DNA of 64,000 bases from Bettongia penicillata ogilbyi (taxonomy: Eukaryota; Chordata; Mammalia; Diprotodontia; Potoroidae), in NCBI GenBank assembly GCA_023548195.1, contig JAJHZJ010000578.1:212867-276866 (forward strand), read 5' to 3'. Of the stretch, positions 43,221 to 55,878 are shown piece by piece. Under the pieces are notes generated by a model. The model searched no databases. It was not told where the DNA came from and was given only the letters and a program-made list of their open reading frames with translations. The position numbers and the translations under genes are program-made. The stretch's first letter is position 1, and every line of letters begins with the position of its first letter.

Positions 43221-44137
43221 TATTCATTACTGATTCAGTGATTATTGAACAAGCTATCTAAGCATTTATACCACCTTTCTTGATTAACAAAGCTTTTGAG
43301 TCAGTTCTGCTTAGGACTTAATCATGTAGTGCAAATACACAAAATAAATAAAAGCATGATGAGACAGCTATAGGATTTAATGTCCACATGGAACCCTTTC
43401 CTCTATTAAAAATATAACACTGGCACAGTGATGTCAATAACATCTGATTTAAAATATATTGTCTTTTAGGGAGACATTTTAAGCCTGTTCAGTAATAAAT
43501 ATCTCTACATCTTTAAGATTTGTTTGCATAGCTTTTTAGTTTCTCAGCAAATATATTGTTTTCTTATAAAGTTTATAGTTTTGTTTTTTTTTTAAGTGAA
43601 ATAAGCTATGATTGTTTTGTATCAAGTGCACAAATAAATAATTGGCCTAGAGTTGAAGGGATCACTGATTTGTTCAACTTTTAGTAGTAAAGTTGGGCTC
43701 AATCTTGCATCACAGGGAAAGCTAGTAACATATTTTGCTAATAATTTATATGCTCAAATACTATAAGCCATTTGAGTCAATAATAATAGATAATTATAGA
43801 CATTTCACCCTGCAGTTTTGCAGAAAAATTAGTTTCAGTCACCTCACTTGTCATAAGCATTCTGTCATTCATTACGCTAGTGGTGCATGATCTTTCCATT
43901 TCATGTTTGAGTCGTCTTCACTTTCATTGCTTTGTACATTTTCTGACTGCACATAGCTTCCCAACGTGGGCAATACCACCCCCAGGGGGGTGCTGGAATG
44001 ATCCAGGAGAGTGGTAGGAGCTTTGGGTGCAATTGGGGGTGATGAATAAAAATAAAGGGTTGGGGGAAACATAAAGAAAGAAAAAATAGAAGAAAATTTT
44101 GAAAAAAAATGTTCATATATATTTCATCTGTTGTGCA
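43221..44137. other. Unassigned DNA
   Basis: No family recognised. A C/G-run palindrome (CCACCCCCAGGGGGGTGCTGG) occurs at about 43977-43997. Confidence 0.35.
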
Positions 44138-44215
44138 ACACATTTTAAGTCATAAGGGTGACATTATTTTCCACAAACACATTTTAAGTCATAAGGTTGA
44201 CATTATTTTCCACAA
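44138..44215. repeat. 39-bp tandem duplication
   Basis: Two adjacent 39-bp units (44138-44176, 44177-44215) start ACACATTTTAAGTCATAAGG and end TTATTTTCCACAA, with one mismatch. Confidence 0.95.
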
Positions 44216-46199
44216 AATTCAAGTTATAACCAATCAGCATTCAAGTTCACTGATAGATCTTAATAAGCAAATGTCAGCAAGTGAGTGTTGTGCATTTTCA
44301 AGAAGTCAAGCATGCATAGGCAGGAATATGTACAGGTAATAACTTGTTTACAATATGATACTATACAGTTATGCAACATAATATTATATCATCAAAATTT
44401 CAATGCAGGGAAACCCCACAAATTTACAATAAATTATTAAAGATGAATCTTTTAAAAATATATTTTATATTTTTGGAAATCACACAAATTTTTTTTCCTT
44501 TATTTTTTTTTATTTTTCATTTTTAACACAGTTCATATCACATAAAATAATTCCAACTTTTGGTCAGGTGACACTTCTTTTTAAAGCATTTACAATATGG
44601 ACCACAAAAGAATTTTTTTAAACATTAACCAACTGAGACACAAGTAGTATTTTTGTATACTAACTTCACAAGCCCTTGACCTAATTGTCTCCACACTATT
44701 ACTAAGAATTAAAGGACCCTAACTTATTGTTGTTGGTCTAAATTCCTAAGCCTAATAGTTTAATTCTAGTCTTGACCTTGGATGTTCCTCTACCAACAAT
44801 CTGTAATTTAATAGATCTGGTATTAAACTTACAAACCTTTTGACTATAGGAAATTGCCACCAAGAGTAGGGACATTGCAGGGATACAATATCTCCCCAAC
44901 TTCATGTCAATTTCAAGCAGCAGTAGGTTGTCAACTTGCATTCAGTCAGGCTTAGAGACTTCCAGGAGTCATTGAAGAAATTGAGTCAGGAGAATCCTAC
45001 CTCAGCCCAGGCTGAACAGTCGCTCTCCCACCCTTCCCATAGAGATCAACTTTTTCAGTTCATACCAGCATCTCACAGGCTTACTGGCATCATGAATTAG
45101 AGGCTCAGATCGCCACTGTTGCTATCCATACCTGGAGTTAGACAATAGTCCCATAGCATTTTAAAATAGCAAGTTCCAATAACTAGGTTTCAAATATGAC
45201 TATAATTTCACTTTTTCTAAGGAACATCTTTTGAGGCAAGTCTTAAGTGGTTTATATGTCACTTGTTTCATTTCCAGAATTATCTGATTATCTGAAGTTT
45301 TTGTAGCTGATTTTAAATATTTTCAGCGTCTTAACTTTTTTTCTCTATTCAAATTTAAGCAACTTCTTAATTTCCATTCTGATTTCATCTCATTTAGGTT
45401 TAGGAATGAAGTTATATTTATAGAAATATTTATTACATTTATATATTTATGCTTACATGTATATTTCTTGTACTATATCTAACATTGACCTACAAAAACG
45501 TTGTATAACTTGGAGCTGAGACTTTCTGAAAAAAGTTCGAAATCAGCTTATAACTGGTCATATCTGCTTCTTATTTTATTATATTCAACTACTAGAACAT
45601 GGGAAAAAGTGTTTTTATCTTTTGTCTATTTCATCTGTTCTCATGGTCTGTCAAGATTAGTAGCCAGCACTATCTGCACTGAAGAATTTCCAGAAGATGG
45701 GGCCTTGGTACATTTAAGTTGTTCCTACGTGTCTAGCCTTCTTGTGGCACCAGGATACAAAGGAGAGTCACCCCATTGTCCTCCATATCAACTGATCATT
45801 ACATTTCTAAGTAGCTCCACATCTTTCTGACTTTTTCTTAGATTCATCACATTAGCCAGATGCTAAATCCTGATTGGTCATCAGGTCAGGGCTCTTGCCA
45901 AGTCTTTATAAACACTTTAGTAGTCTTAGAGCATACAAAACCCCTATTGTATACTACTTTGCCTGGCAAGCCACCATTTTGTTTCTGCCCACTTCGTGAC
46001 AGAGATATTGTGTTGGGGTTTTAAATTTAAAGAGTGGTTATTGTTGTGGGTGCTATGACATTGTTGTTATATAACATGTTGCTATCTGATTTTTCACCTT
46101 TTCTTTGGTTGGCCTCAGGTTGAAATGGTCGAGGGACAAATATTATCCTGATATTCTTTTATATTTCATTTTCTGTGTACATAGATAAAATGACTGGCT
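44216..46199. other. Unassigned DNA
   Basis: About 2 kb without a supported gene or repeat. A loosely similar motif pair exists with 35240-35470 (TTGTTATCCATAC against TTGCTATCCATACC, plus AGTTCATA.CA.C), which may reflect an unrecognised old repeat. The 109-codon plus frame at 45501-45830 is not recognisable. Confidence 0.35.
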
Positions 46200-46330
46200 T
46201 TTGCAAATGATAAGAATACTGGCATGTAAGTTTATTTTGTGCAGACCCTTAAAAGCATCATGAGATACTTGCAAATTACTTAGCACAGTTCCTGGCACAT
46301 TTTTAAATGCTTAATAATTGATCATTCTCT
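46200..46330 (+). repeat. MIR/L2 3' fragment
   Basis: AAAAGCATCATGAGATACTTGCAAATTACTTAGCACAGTTCCTGGCACA..TGCTTAATAA. Confidence 0.6.
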
Positions 46331-46904
46331 TCCCCTTTGTGATAACCCAATTAACATACAAAACAATCAGGATGGCATGTACCTCATCCTGTGTTATAAA
46401 AATTAAATTTCTTCCCACCTGCTTCTATATTTTGAAAGATTTTTATTCCATGTAGTATGAAAATCATGTATATTTGATGTAGTGGCACCTATTCAAAATA
46501 TTTTTCCTAAATATTTAGGAATCATCATCCTGACCAGGTGGTTATGTCCATGATGATTGCAGCCAGTGTTTCTATCTGTTATGATTCAGCAGTTCTAGTA
46601 CAATTTACTTGATGAATTCTCAAATACATTTGAGGAGTTTGTATTTTAATACAGGAATTTTTTGTTACTTAAAAGGATAATGAATCTCCAGTACAAATAT
46701 TCTATCCACCAAATAATATCTTCTAAGAGTATTCAGTATTCTGAGAATAATTAGTATCTAAGAGGCACTAAATTTTTGGAAACTTCAACAACTTGCATAA
46801 TTTCCATTTCTTCATTTTATAATCTGAATTAAATAGTAACTCTTTCTGTAATTTCTAGTGAAAATACTTTCATCAAGAATTGCTATCAGAAATCAATTTT
46901 TCTT
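46331..46904. other. Unassigned DNA flanking the full-length L1
   Basis: No feature supported; 3'-side flank of the antisense L1. Confidence 0.35.
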
Positions 46905-47888
46905 TTTTATTAATTTTATTTATTTTTAGTATCCTACAATCACTACCATATAACTTAGATTTTCCCCCTCCCTTTTCCCTACATCCTCCCTCCTTCCCCA
47001 AGATGTCGTACAATTTTATATAAGTTCTACACATACATTCCTATTACATACATTTTTACTATAGTCGTGCTGTGTAAGAGAATTAAAATGAATGGGAGAT
47101 ATCATATGACAAACCAAAACATAATACACACACAAAAAAAATGACCTGCTACATTCTGTGATTGAATTCCATACTTCTTTCTGTGGATGTGGAAGTCATT
47201 TTGCCTTAAAAGACCAATGGGAATTTTTTTTAAGTCCTTGAATTTCAATGAAGTTCCAAGTCTACCAGAAAATAACTCCCACACACTGTGGTCGTTGCTG
47301 TGCACAAAGTTCTCCTGATTCTGCTCCTTTCACTCGGCATCAGATCATTTAAGTCTTTCCAGGCCTCTCTGAAGTCTTCCTGTTCATCATTTCTTATAGC
47401 ACATTATTCCATTACATTCATATACCATAATTTATTCAGTCATTCCCCATTTGATGGGCATCCCCTTGATTTCCAGTTTTTGACCACCACAAAGAGTGCT
47501 ACTATAAATATTTTTGTACATGTTGAACCCTTTTCCATTTTTATGATCTCTTAGGGATACAATCCTAGAAAAGATATTGCTGGGTTAAAGGGTAGGCATA
47601 TTTTTGTAGCCCTTTGGGAATAGTTCAAAATCGCTCTCCAGAATGGTTGGGTCACCTCACAGCTCCACTAAAAATGAATTAGTGTTTCAACTCTCCCACA
47701 TACTCTCCAACATTGATCATCTTCCTGTTCTGTCATGTGTTGCCAATCTGATAGGTGTGATGTGGTACCTCAGAGCTGTTTTGATTTGCATCTCTAATCA
47801 ATAGTGATTTAGAGCACTTTTTCGCATGACTATAGATATCTTTAATTTCTTCCTCTGAAAACTGCCTGACCATATCTTTGGCCATTTA

Positions 47889-48182
47889 TTAATTAGGGAA
47901 TGACTTGTATTTTTGTACATTTAACTCATATAGTTCTCTATATATTTTAGAAATGAGGCCTTTATTATAGACATCAGCTGGAAAAATCCTTTCCCAGTTT
48001 TCTTCTTCCCTCCTAATTTTGGTTGCATTGGGTTTGGTTATGCAAAAACTTTTCAGTTTAAAGTAATGAAAATTATCCACTTTGCACTTCATAATGCTTT
48101 CTATTTCTTCTTTAGTCAAAAATTCTTCCCTTCTCCATAAATCTGATAAATACACTATTCCTTGCTCCACCAATTTGTCCAT
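47889..48182 (-). pseudogene. L1 ORF2 C-terminal region
   Basis: A 97-codon frame reading MDKLVEQGIVYLSDLWRREEFLTKEEIES and ENWERIFPADVYNKGLISKIYREL. This matches the L1 ORF2 region between RT and the C-terminal zinc-knuckle area (DLWR..., KIY.EL). The cysteine-rich segment was not identified. Confidence 0.8.
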
Positions 48183-49250
48183 AGTATCAGTTTTATAACT
48201 AGATTATGTATCCATTTGGGTGTCAGGCATTGGTATATGCCTAGTTTCCACCACATTGCTAACCAGTTTTCCAAGAAATTTTTGTTGAACAGTGAGTTCT
48301 TATGCCAGAAGCTGGGGTCTTTGGGTTTATCAAATAGTACATTGCTATATTCATTGCCTAATGTGTCTTGAGTACCTAGTCTTGGTACTAGCCTTGGTAG
48401 ACCTACTTGGTCTACCCTTCTGTTTCTTAGCCAGTATCAAGTAGCTTTGATAATTGCTGCTTCAAAATACAATTTGAGATCTAGTAGCACTAGGTTACCT
48501 TCCCTAACTTTTTTTCCATTAGTCCCCTTCATATTCTGGACTTTTTGTTCATCTAGATGAATTTTGATATTATTTTCTCCAGCTCTAAAAAATAATGATC
48601 TGATAGTTTGATTGGTATGGCACTAAATAAGTAAATTGATTTAGGTAGAATTGTCATTTTTATTGCATTGGCTTGGCCTACCCATGAACAACTAATGTTT
48701 TTCCACTTACTTAGATCTGACTTTATTTGTGTGAAAAGTGTCTTTTAATTGTGTTCATATAGTCATTGGGTTTGTTTTGGCAGGTAAATTCCCAAATACT
48801 TTACAGTGTCTACAATAGCTTTAAATGGGATTTCTCTTTCTATCTCTTTCCGTTGGACTTTGTTAGTAATAAATCGAAATGCAGATTTGTGCAGGTTTAT
48901 TTCATAACCTGCAACTTTACCCAAGTTGTTTATTATTTCAAGTAGTTTTTTTACTTGAATCTCTGGGATTCTATAAGTATATCATCATATCATCTGCAAA
49001 GAAAACTTGGATTCCTCTTTGCCTCTTCAAATTCTTCAATTTCTTAATCTTGTCTAATTGCTACAGCTACTGTTTCTAGTACCATATTGAATAACCAGTG
49101 GTGATAATGGACATCCTTGTTTCACCCCTGATCTTATGGGAAATGCATCTAGCTTATCTCTATTGCATATAAAGCTTGGTGAAAGTTTTAGGTAGATGCT
49201 GCTTATTATTTTATGAAAAGTTTCCTTTATTCCTATGCTCTTCCATGCTT

Positions 49251-49810
49251 TTAATAGGAATGAGTGCTATATTTTTTCCAAAGTTTTTCTGCATTTATTG
49301 AGATAATCATGTGGCTTCTTTTAGTTTTGTTGTTGATATGATTGATAATGCTAATAGTTTTCCTAATATTGAACAAGCCCTGCATTGCTGGTATGAATCT
49401 TACCTGATCATAATGTATTATTCTGATGATAAGATGCTGTATTCTTTTTGCTAAAATCTTATTTAAAATTTTTGCATTTATATTCATTAGAGAAATTTGT
49501 CTATAATTTTCTTCCTCTGTTTTGTCTCTTCCTGATTTAGGTATCAAAACCATAGTTGTATCATAAAAAGAACTTGGGAGGACTCCTTCTTCCCCAATTT
49601 TTCCAAATAGTCTATATAGTATTGGACTCAACTGTTCTTTAAATGTTTGATAGAATTCACTTGTAAATCCATCTGGCCCTGGAGATTATTTCCGAAGGAG
49701 TTAATTGATGGCTTGTTCAATTTCTTTTTCTGAGATGGGGTTAAGTATTTAACTTCCTTTTCTGTTAATCTGGGCAATTTATATGTTTTTAAAATACTCA
49801 TCCATCTCAT
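49251..49810 (-). pseudogene. L1 ORF2 reverse transcriptase N-terminal half
   Basis: Two overlapping frames. 49628-49810: YKLPRLTEKEVKYLTPS, then the NLQGQMDL block standing for SPGPDGF. 49251-49631: [47 protein letters not shown] and [17 protein letters not shown]. Motif A reads [12 protein letters not shown] where active L1 has ISIDAEKAFDK, so the catalytic Asp is replaced by Asn and the second Asp is lost. The polymerase is dead. Confidence 0.9.
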
Positions 49811-50890
49811 TTAGATTGTCAAATTTCTGGGCATAAAGTTGGGCAAAGTAATTTCTAATTACTGTTTTAATTTTCTCCTCATTGGAGGTGAGTTCATCTC
49901 TTTCATTTTTGATATTGGTAATTTGGTTTTCTTCTTTCTTTTTTTAATCACATTGACCAAAGGTTTATCAATTTCATTAGTTTTTCATAAATCCAACTAC
50001 TAGTTTCATTTATTAGTTCAATAATTTTCTTAATTTCAGTTTTATTAATCTCTCCTTTGGTTTTCGATATTTCTAATTTGGTATTTACTTGGGAATTTTC
50101 AATTTGTTCTTTTTTTAGCTTTTTCAGCTGCATGCCCAAGTTATTTATCTCTTCTTTCTCTATTTTGTTCATGTAGGCATTCAAAGATGTAAAACTTCCT
50201 CTAAGAAGTGTTTTCGCAATATCCCATAAGATTTGGTAGGTTGTCTCATTATTGTCATTCTCTTGAATGAAGTTGTTGGTTGTTACTATGCTTGTTGTTT
50301 AACACACTCCTTCTTTAGGAGTAGGGTATTTAGTTTCCAATTAATTTTTGTTTCATCTTTCCATGGTCTTTTATTACATATAATTTTTATTGCATTGCAA
50401 TCTGAGAAGGATGCATTGACTATCTCTGCCTTTCTACACTGGATTGTGAGGTTTTAATGCCTTGGAAAATGGTGGATTTTTGTATATATACCATGTGCTG
50501 CTAAAAAAAATAGGCATATTCCTTTCTATCCCCATTCAGTTTTCTCCAGAGATCCATCACACCTACCTTATCCAGAGTTTAATTTACCTCCTTAACTTCC
50601 TTCTTGTTTATTTTGAGGTTAGATTTATCAAGTTCAGGGAGGGGGAGGTTGAGGTACCCCACTAGTATAGTTTTTTCTTTCTATTTCTTCCTGCAAATCC
50701 CCCAACCTCTCCTCTAAAAATTTGAATGCTATACCATTGGGAGCATACATGTTTAGCAATCATATTTCTTCATTGTATATGGTGCTTTTTAGCAGGATAT
50801 AATTTCCCTCCTTTTCTCTTTTGATTAGATCTATTTCTGCTTTTGCTTTATCTGAGATTAGGATTGCTAATAATCCCTGACTTTCTTACA

Positions 50891-51154
50891 TCATTTGAAG
50901 CAAAATATATTCTGTCCCAATCTTTTACCTTTACCCTGTGTGTATCCCTCCCATTTCAATCTTTCTTGTAAACAACATCTTGTTGGATTATGGCTTTCGA
51001 TCTGTTCTGATATCCATCTCCATTTTATGGGGGAATTCATTCTATTCACATTCACAGTTAAGATTATAATCTGTGTCTTTCCTTCCATCCACTTTCCCAG
51101 CATTTCTGATTTTAGTTCTCCCATCTCCCTTCCCCTCCTCGATAGAGTTTTCAC
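50891..51154 (-). pseudogene. L1 ORF2 endonuclease N-terminus
   Basis: The frame gives ILTVNVNRMNSPIKWRWISEQ and IESHNPTRCCLQERLK. This matches the APE-type EN start of L1 (TLNINGLNSPIKRHR...CCIQETH), which nicks target DNA. The metal-site Asn and Glu equivalents are present, but the TH after E is lost and the sequence then diverges. Confidence 0.8.
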
Positions 51155-52037
51155 TTTTGATCACCACCTCCCACAGTCTTCCCTTCCTTCTTTCAGTCCC
51201 CCTCCCTTTTACTCCTCTTTACCCTTACTACTTATTCCCTCCCTTTTAGCTTCCCCTCCTTTTATTTCCTCTTCCCCTCCTACTGCTTATAGAGATAGTT
51301 AGATTTATATATTTAATTAAGTTTATTGTTCCCTCCTTGAACAAAATCAGATGAGAGTACCTCTCAAACAATGCTCACCTCCCCCGCCTCTTTCCCTCTA
51401 CTATAATATAATTTTGTACTTCTTCCTGTGATGTAATTTACCATTTTTTCCTTCCTCCTTTTCACATCTCCTGTTACAACCCCTTAGCATGCTTAAATCA
51501 TGTTTTTATCATAACACATTTACTTTATACCCATTCCCTCTATCTTTGTATATCCCTTTTATATTTCATAATAGATGTACAATTCATAAAATTAACAAGT
51601 ATCATCATCCCTTATAGAGAGGTTAACAGTTTGCCCAAATTGAGTAACAAGGTTTTCTTTTCCTCTTTTTACCTTTTTATGCCTCTCTTGACACCTGCAT
51701 TTGAAGATCAAACTTTAAAGATCAAACTTTCTGTAGAGTTCTGGCCTTTTTGTCAGGAAGGTCTGGAAATCCCTTATTTTGTTGAATGTCTGTCTCCCTG
51801 CCTGAAATGTTATACTGAACTTTTTTGGGTAATTGATCCTTGGTTATAGTCCCAGCTCCCTTGCCTTACAGAATATGATACTCCAATTCCTTCTGTCTTT
51901 TAATGAAGAAGCTGCATGGTCCTGTATCATCCTGACTGTAGCTCCTCAATATTTGAATGGTTTCTTTCTGGCTGTCTGTAGTATTTTCTCCTTCGCTTGA
52001 TAGTTCTGGAATTTGGCAACAATATTTCTTGACATTT

Positions 52038-52725
52038 TTACTTTGGGATCCCTTTCGGGAAGTGAATGATGAATTCTATTTTGCCCTCTGGATCTAGCAC
52101 TTCTGGGCACTTTCCCTTGATGATTTCTTGGAAGACATTGTCCAGCCTCTTTTTATTCATCATGGCTTTCTGATGGCCAATAATTCTTAAATTTTCTCTC
52201 CTAGATCTATTTTCCAGGTCTGTTGTTTTTCCAGTTAGATATTTTACATTTTCTTCCATCTTTTCATTCTTTAGATTTTGTTTGACTGTTGCTTGATGTC
52301 TCATAGGGTCATTAGTTTCTACTTGCCCAATTCTGATTTTTATCAAATTGTTTTTTTCAATTAATAATTATTCCTTTTAAGGAATTATTTTCTCCAGTTA
52401 GTTTTTCTACTTCCTTTTCCTGTTGTTCAATTTTCCTAGTTAGGTTTTCTGTGTCTTTTTCCATTTGTTCAATTTTCCTTCTTAAAGAGCTGTTCTCTTC
52501 ATAGAATTCCTTTTTCATACTTTTAAAAGTATGTTTTTCTTCTATTTCCTTCTTCAGTTGTTCCAGGAGAGCTCTTTGTACATGCGAACAGTTCATAGTC
52601 CTTTCTGAAGTTTCATATGGGAGTACAGTCTCACTATTGACCTCTTTGGTATTCGTGTTTTGGTCCTTGTCCCCATAGAAAGATTCTTTGGTCTTTTCCT
52701 GCTTGCTTTGCTTCTTCTTGCTCAT
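52038..52725 (-). pseudogene. L1 ORF1 (frameshifted)
   Basis: The start codon at 52725 gives MSKKKQSKQEKTKESF, a lysine-rich N-terminus, then a long heptad coiled coil (LRRKIEQMEKDTENLTRK, KEVEKLTGENNSLKG). After a stop and frameshift near 52350, the RRM half follows with the hallmark TDLENRSRRENLRIIG (52038-52346). The C-terminal domain lies in decayed frames below 52038. Confidence 0.9.
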
Positions 52726-53648
52726 GATGGTGAGGCTTTGTGTGTTGTGGCCTCTGGTTCTTTCAGTTAGAAGCTGTAGAATCTGGTGTTGAGCTGACTG
52801 GTGTTAAAAAAAAAAAAAACTCAGGGCAGGTGCCTTTTTTTTTTCTTTTTGTTTTCTGTTTCCCTGATAAGCCCTAGGCTAGTTTGTTAAGTGTGGGGAA
52901 GGGGTGGTCTGACCCAGGGAGATCTCCTCAGCTGAGTTGGAGCAAAGGAAAGCTCAGGGGTTGGTAATCCTGGTTGCCTTATTTTCTTCCCATTTCTCCT
53001 GGAGCGCTAAGGCACTCCTTGGTCCTAGTGTGAGTTTCCACTCTCTCCTCCCCCTCCTTTCCTTCCTGTTCACCTCTGCCAGAGTAAGAGGAATACCCCT
53101 TAGCTATTTTTCTAGCCTCGGGTTCTATGAGACTATTTGCCCCTTCTGTTGATTCCAGGATTCTTCTGGGGAAATGTTTTATGGTTCTTTCAAGGTCAAC
53201 AAAGGGAGGGGGAGAGAGAATTTACCAATCACTCTCATTTTGATTCCCAGAAGTTCAAGGAGGTGATTTACAGATGTTTAATTTGTGAGCTGATAGTCTC
53301 AGGAGCAGCTGCAGCTGGTATCTGGGGCTCAGCAGCTGTCACTCACTCGGCTCCACCGGTATCCTGCCACTCTGCTGTTCCACCAGTGGCCCCTGGCTGT
53401 CCAAGGGTTTCCTGTGTGGCTATAACACTGCAGGACACGCTGTGCTGTGTGCTGTGGGCTCACCCCCACTTAACAAATCCTTCCCATCGACCTTCCAGTC
53501 TGTCCTGGTCTGTGAAACTTCCACAGTCTGCTTCCTATTGGATTCTGCACCTCCAAAATTTGATCAGAATCTCTTTTTAGAGGTATCTGAAGGAGTTTAT
53601 CTAAGAGCTTAGGTGAGTAGTTACTCTCACTCCGCCACCTTGGCTCCC

Positions 53649-54116
53649 ACTCAATCTATTTGTTCTTACAAATACCTCTGTAAGACTAAATCAATTTCAT
53701 GTTGCTTAATTGCTAACAGATTGTTGGTTGAGTTCATGTGAATGTCACCTGTGAAATGCCTTTTGATTTTATTCTCATCTCTCAGCCATTTTATAGGCTT
53801 CATTTGGAGATAAATCATAATCAGTCATATCAACAAATAAACTGGCATGTAATTGTTATTAGCTTTTACTTTGAAGTGAGGTCTATTTATTCCAAAAGTA
53901 TTCCTATACTTTATAGTGAGCTCTGAAAACATTTATCAACCTGCTTCCTCTTTTGTGGCAAGAAAGTGTTCATCTTTCCATAATGTCCTTGGGGTGAAGA
54001 GCCCTGCATTTCATTAATATTAGGAGATGTTTTGTTTGGTCAACTTCTAGATCTAGAATAATCCATTTTGCTACACCAAAAGAACACATTAAGAATGGTA
54101 AAGTAAGAAAATAATG
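53649..54116. other. Unassigned DNA
   Basis: No feature supported between two L1 elements. Confidence 0.35.
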
Positions 54117-54563
54117 GGCAGGGTGGTTTCAGAAAAACCTGGGAAGACTTATATGAACTGATGCAAAATGCAGTGAGCAGAAAACCAAGAGAACATTGTA
54201 TAAAGTAACAGCAATATTGTAACAATGATCAACTGTGAAAGATTTAGCTACTCTGATCATTACAATGGTCCAAGACAATTCCAAAGAACCCATAAGGAAT
54301 AATACTATCTACCTCCAGAGCAAGAGAGAATTGAGGAACTCTAAGTACAGATTGAAGAATATTTTTTTATTTTATTTTTCTTGCTTTATTTTTTTTAATA
54401 ACATGGCTAATATGGAAGTTTGTTTTGCAAGATTTCAGATGTGTAATTGATATCATATTGTTTGTCTTCTCAATGGATAAGGGAGTGATTATAGGGAGGG
54501 AGAGAACTTGGAACTGAAAATTTTGAAAAAAATAAATGTTTAAAAAATAAATAAATGTTAAAA
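54117..54563 (+). mobile_element. L1 3' end, 5'-truncated
   Basis: TTTCAGAAAAACCTGGGAAGACTTATATGAACTGATGCAAAATG, AACATTGTATAAAGTAACAGCAATATTG, then the 3'UTR (TAATATGGAAGTTTGTTTTGC, GGGAGGGAGAGAACTTGG) and an A-rich end with AAATAAATG repeats. Confidence 0.9.
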
Positions 54564-54858
54564 GCATGGTATACTATAGTTTTAAGTTGTTTTATATGTC
54601 TTCCCTTTAAGCCCTGACTTCAAGAGGCCAGGCAGGATCTCACCATACATTTCTCCTTAATAGCCTTATTTTGATGTATCTTTATTGGAGATGACTACAG
54701 TATCTGTCAGTGTTAGCTTGATCTACAGATTCTATTTGACTTCTGGAATCAAACTCAAAGCCTTCAGTTTCTGATCTTGCTTGATAGACATTAAGAATTT
54801 TAGGGGCAGCTAGGTGGCAAAGGGGCACAATGGTCATGAAGTCAGAAGGACCTGAGTT

Positions 54859-55770
54859 CATTTTTAAAAATTATTTTACTTTAAACTTAAATGAATATGG
54901 GGAAAAAAGAAATATATAATAAATGTAAGTGCTAAAACTTAAATACAAAATAAGAAAAGAAAAACAATTTCCATTTGTGTAACAGAGCATGAGAGAATTC
55001 CAAATATACAGCAATAAATTTCCATTTCAAGAAAGTCTATATGATAAATAGTAGACACTTTGTCTAGAGCTGCCCATCTTTGATTTCTTGTAAGTTTTCT
55101 TTTGTTCTCTGATGTGCACTTTTGACTTTGTTCTTCCTACCCAACCCCAAGAAAGCATGGATACATATTCACATATGTATGTGTGTGCATATATATACAT
55201 ATATTCACACACTCATACATGCATACATATGCATACATACACATATGCAACATGCATATATGTGCATGCACACATTCATTTACACATATGTACACAAATA
55301 TTTGTGTGTATACATGTATACATATACACATATATATTTACGCATATATACACAAATATAAATACATACACATATAGCTACATACATATACTTAGACATA
55401 CATGTACTATAATCATCCTCACATATAGATATATGCATTCATATGCATCTAAGACCATGTTATACTTATTTGTCCTCTGTTTCTCTGAGGGTGGATAGCC
55501 ATTTTCCTTCATGAGTTCAAGTCCATATTTTCCTTTCCATATCTTAATATATCATATCTTTACCATATCATCATATATATCTTTCCATATTTTTATGTCT
55601 ACCAAGTTATCATTTCTTTCACTACAGTAATATTTCAACCTTACTCTGTCTAGTTATTTTCACTAGTCTAACTAGTCTAAAATAATATTGATCAATATGC
55701 TTGACATATAGTGTGATTTCCCTATTTTTTTCTTTTGATTGAATCTATTTTAGTTTTAACTTTGTCTGAG
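54859..55770 (-). mobile_element. Antisense L1 fragment nested in SINE, 12-bp TSD
   Basis: The left end is T-rich, consistent with an antisense A-tail. The right end TTTTGATTGAATCTATTTTAGTTTTAACTTTGTCTGAG matches the antisense L1 EN region at 50818-50855, so the element is heavily truncated or internally deleted. It contains a microsatellite. The flanking AGGACCTGAGTT copies (54847-54858, 55771-55782) are exact. Confidence 0.8.
55145..55460. repeat. (CATA/TACA)n compound microsatellite
   Basis: ATACATATTCACATATG, CATACATACACATATGC and similar units over about 300 bases. Four overlapping Tyr/His/Ile-rich frames here are artefacts. Confidence 0.92.
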
Positions 55771-55878
55771 AGGACCTGAGTTTACATCCGATCTCAGACA
55801 CTTGACATTTAACTAGTTATATGACACTGGGCAAGTCACTTAAGCCCAATTGCCTCACCAAAAAAAGAAAAAAAAAGG

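Larger units (their letters stand above)
46905..53648 (-). mobile_element. Near full-length L1 LINE, antisense, inactive
   Basis: About 6.7 kb. The 3' end is the T-rich antisense tail near 46905. Moving right come the ORF2 C-terminus, RT, EN, inter-ORF region and ORF1 (52038-52725). A 5'UTR of about 920 bp ends at CCACCTTGGCTCCC (53635-53648), the reverse complement of the L1 start. Every ORF carries stops and frameshifts. No convincing TSD was found. Confidence 0.9.
54803..55878 (+). mobile_element. tRNA SINE split by an L1 insertion
   Basis: The 5' part (54803-54858) starts GGGGCAGCTAGGTGGC and reaches AGGACCTGAGTT. The 3' part (55771-55878) restarts with AGGACCTGAGTT and continues CTCAGACACTTGACA.., GGGCAAGTCACTTAAGCCCAATTGCCTCACC and poly(A). 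The repeated 12-mer is the TSD of the inserted L1. This is the most widespread marsupial tRNA-SINE head. Confidence 0.9.

Noticed and set aside
43960..44060. C/G-run block as a CpG island or promoter
   Set aside because: Too short, almost no CpG, and no transcript-like structure nearby.
50895..51302. 135-codon plus-strand frame
   Set aside because: Antisense shadow of the L1 EN start and inter-ORF region.
53137..53580. 147-codon plus-strand frame
   Set aside because: Lies antisense to the 5'UTR of the full-length L1; GC-rich UTR stays open by chance.
55112..55498. 128-codon plus-strand frame and its shadows
   Set aside because: His/Tyr/Ile/Thr-rich translation of a CATA/TACA microsatellite.
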